Below, piece by piece: positions 61,601-64,000 of a stretch of 64,000 nucleotides of DNA (its first letter is position 1; each line of letters starts with the position of its first letter). The position numbers and the translations under genes were made by a program. This stretch comes from Impatiens glandulifera (taxonomy: Eukaryota; Streptophyta; Magnoliopsida; Ericales; Balsaminaceae). Location of the stretch: contig NC_061862.1 in assembly GCF_907164915.1 (NCBI RefSeq), positions 82,797,718-82,861,717 of the forward strand, written 5' to 3'. Under the pieces are notes generated by a model. It did no database searches. It was not told where the DNA came from and saw nothing but the letters and a program-made list of their open reading frames with translations.

Positions 61601-62222
61601 CATTTTTCTATTAGATAGACTATCATGGCCCAAACTTGTCTGTATCATTCTGCTAGTGCATTCAAATTCAACCATATGGAATTTCTTTCCTATACAGATT
61701 GCCTATGCTCAAATCCCTAAAGGTTTTGCAGCAAAAATGAAAAATAAAATTCCCTCGAGGTTAAGCTAAATGTAATCTCCACATTCTTTGTAAATGTAAT
61801 GTTTTTTAACAGTGGAGACCATGATATGTGTGTACCTTACACTGGGACTGAAGCATGGACAAGGTCAATGGGCTACAAGATTGTGGATGAATGGAGACCT
61901 TGGAGTTCAAATGGACAAGTTGCAGGGTAAGGCATAATAATAAGAAGAAGATGGGTTACTCGTTTGAAAAGAAGACTTACATCTAACAGTTTCATTTTTC
62001 TTAATCCATGTAGTTATTTACAAGGATATGACAAGAATCTCACTTTCCTCACGGTGAAGGTTTGTATTTCTTTAAAACATGTCTTTTTGTGTTTCTTCTA
62101 ATTAGTTATTCAAAATTTTAAAACTTTGGTTGTTGCAGGGATCTGGGCATACTGTCCCAGAATATAAACCACGCCAGGCACTTGATTTTTACAGACGATG
62201 GCTTTCGGGGAAGACTATATAA
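58674..62222 (+). CDS. Serine carboxypeptidase-like protein (SCPL20-like)
   Basis: A 498-residue secreted or vacuolar hydrolase or acyltransferase of peptidase family S10. Fourteen in-phase exons: 58674-58825, 58933-59078, 59679-59755, 59831-59953, 60025-60127, 60198-60235, 60318-60419, 60502-60582, 60660-60902, 61254-61319, 61399-61520, 61813-61926, 62014-62059, 62139-62222. All introns are GT-AG. A signal peptide covers about residues 1-26. 'LNGGPGCSS' forms the oxyanion hole. The catalytic triad is S185 in 'GESYAG', D422 in 'SGDHDMCVP' and H475 in 'GSGHTVPEY'. The insert '[17 protein letters not shown]' and start '[17 protein letters not shown]' fit the SCPL20 clade, whose substrates are not well known. 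All catalytic residues are present, so it is likely active. Confidence 0.95.
59190..59490 (+). repeat. Three degenerate repeats with a tRNA-like box B in an SCPL intron
   Basis: 'ggttgagtgtgtttg' at about 59,199 and 59,313 and 'attgattgagtgtccg' at about 59,436 open similar blocks. Each continues with 'gtttaac' and 'ggggattag' or similar. The first holds 'gggttcaagcccc', which fits an RNA polymerase III box B. It could be SINE-derived; no clear box A was found. Confidence 0.4.
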
Positions 62223-63399
62223 TTGATCAGCCAGCTTCATCAAAAATAAGATAGGATGAGCATTGAGCAGTTAAGGTTTATAGTTCTGTGAATTGTTAAT
62301 AATATTCCACAGAGAAGAAAAAGGGTGGTGAAATTTACAAATTCATGGAATAACTGTAGCAATACAAGTTGTTGTTTACTCACAATTATCTGTTTGTGAT
62401 ATCTGTTATGTGTTGGTTATTGTGATTAATGAAAATATAGTCATTTCTCATAACTAGTATGATGTATTAGGTTAGGTTGCAAAATTAAAAAACGTTAATA
62501 TTAAACTCATTTTGAATAACACAATAATACAGAATTAACGCTACAAAAATTATCGCAATTAAACAAGTTGCTGACTAATAAGAGTTAGCAACATATTATA
62601 ATGATATGAGTTAATAATATGACTATAAAAAGTTAACATTAAGAAAAATTATCAATTGAACCTAAATAGTCGTCAAAAATAGTTTACAATCTTTAAAAAA
62701 AATATTGGGTCAATGTCATATTCTTAATTACATGACATTTTTAATTACATTTTTCAAACACAACATAATTTTTATAGATATAATAGTAAGTTTATTATCT
62801 AACAATATAACATGGGTCACAAATAGTTAAAAAAAACTCCTATACAATTTTTAAAATAAAAAATTCAATCATCTTTTGTTATTTTCTTAAATAGGACTCC
62901 TAAGCATATGATTTCTTTAAAATATAAAATAAAAATCTTGTTTATTTATTTTGAGTTTAGACCTACATATTTATTTTAAACATATTTGTTAGAACTTCTT
63001 TTAAAAAAATATATATATATTCATCCACTTTAAATCACTACCTTATTTCAATTTTTGTAATTTTTCAAATAACTTTCTTAAATTTGCATTACCTGATATT
63101 CAAATTCCTTCAAATTCACAGTGGAGTGCGGACGATTAATAATCAAACCACTTTTGATTATTTAATTTTATTTATAATTTTGTAATGTTATATTTAAGTA
63201 AAAATCAAACTTGACAAAACATGTATAAATTCATTTCAATGTTATTGTAAATCATCAAGTAATAGACAAATACATTATCTCATATATTTATTCTCCTCAA
63301 TCCTTCATCCATCTATTGATATATACTCTTTCTATTATATTATTTATTTGAACAACTTAATGATTAATATCCATCGCCGATCCTATTTATGACCAACCT
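62223..63399. other. SCPL 3' UTR and AT-rich intergenic DNA
   Basis: The first 200-250 bases are the likely 3' UTR (possible polyadenylation near the 'attaatgaaaata' at 62,427). The rest is very AT-rich with no open frame. Confidence 0.5.
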
Positions 63400-63512
63400 T
63401 CTCATTTCTTCGGGTTCGATTCTATTTGAAAGCGCTTTTAATTTAAGCGTGGTATGACTATAAGGTGTTATACTAGTTCTCATTAACTATATATATATAT
63501 AAAAAAAAAACG
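63400..63512 (+). mobile_element. SINE fragment
   Basis: 'gggttcgattctatttgaaa' followed by 'gcttttaatttaagcgtggt' matches the region from box B onward of the SINE at 1236. It ends in a TA/A-rich tail near 63,500. Box A is missing or unrecognisable. Confidence 0.55.
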
Positions 63513-63589
63513 TCTCACTTCTTAACCACAATCTTACCTCCTCTAATAGAAATTATAATTTCAACAATCTAAACGGGTCTTCTATTTTG

Positions 63590-64000
63590 GGTTGTGGGCC
63601 TCGCCGATCAAACCGGTCCAAGCCCAGATGCAAGTTGTGTGACCGTGTTGGTCACACAACTAATATTTGTCGTACTCGACAACATTGTCAGATTTATAAT
63701 CTCTCGGGTCATTTAACGGCAACATACTGATGTTGTCAAAATCAACATCTCTATATATCCTCAGTTTCTATGATGGCCTCACCATCCTCCGTTTACCCAA
63801 CATGGTATCTTGATTCTGGAGCCACAGTCCACCTGACTTGCAAATCTTGACAATCTCAACATCCAAAGACAAGTTGTCATGGTAAGGAGACTATTATGAT
63901 GGGCGACGATATCTTTCATATTGGTCATTCATTAATTCCAAGTTATAATAAACGTCTTCATCTCCATCTCCGTAATTCGTATCGTACAAAAGTAGGAAAT
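63590..64000 (+). pseudogene. Copia gag/protease fragment running off the window
   Basis: A zinc knuckle 'CKLCDRVGHTTNIC' (from about 63,631) is followed by a second Cys-rich stretch and then 'WYLDSGATVHLT', the copia protease motif (about 63,805). A TGA near 63,849 and other breaks interrupt it. No upstream LTR or primer site is seen before it, so it is probably a truncated copy. Confidence 0.75.

Overview
This is plant nuclear DNA, most likely from a eudicot. It is very AT-rich between genes, has many short GT-AG introns, and carries plant-type genes and plant transposon families. I can rebuild three ordinary host genes exon by exon. They are a BET-type bromodomain transcription factor of the GTE family (2367-4780, +), mitochondrial NAD-malate dehydrogenase (6092-8812, -), and a serine carboxypeptidase-like secreted hydrolase (58674-62222, +). 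No rRNA, tRNA, CRISPR or prokaryotic feature was seen. The exact species cannot be told from the sequence.

Layout. 1-2 kb is AT-rich DNA with a tandem repeat split by a tRNA-derived SINE. 2.3-8.8 kb holds the GTE and MDH genes, transcribed toward each other. 10,697-24,488 is one complete Ty1/copia retrotransposon (TSD ttaac, two 1.33-kb LTRs) of the long SIRE/Maximus type. Downstream of pol it has three related extra reading frames. 24.5-31 kb is a patchwork of three miniature LTR elements (TRIMs), a hAT-type MITE and arrays of a roughly 64-bp satellite. 32,296-37,042 is a second, decayed copia element (TSD aatta). 37-45 kb is an AT-rich degenerate tandem array studded with (TA)n runs, interrupted by a hAT fossil with an 8-bp TSD and a CACTA-type element with a 3-bp TSD. 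45-49.3 kb is AT-rich with a MITE and a foldback. 49,328-56,973 is a large Mutator-like element (MULE). It carries a DUF1985-type gene and a transposase facing each other, both cut at the meeting point. 57-58 kb is a fourth TRIM-like element. 58.6-62.2 kb is the carboxypeptidase gene. The right edge holds a SINE fragment and a copia gag/protease fragment.

The two most unusual systems are both mobile. (1) The SIRE-type element carries three paralogous accessory ORFs. Each has its own TATA-like motif upstream, and the third has E2F-like sites, so they look like autonomous captured genes rather than part of the polyprotein. (2) The MULE has seeded its non-coding parts with dozens of copies of a core motif that also forms a perfect palindrome in both TIRs. 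These copies include 19-bp and 42-bp arrays, a perfect 74-bp palindrome and two long hairpins.

The host genes are unrelated in function and show no sign of clustering.
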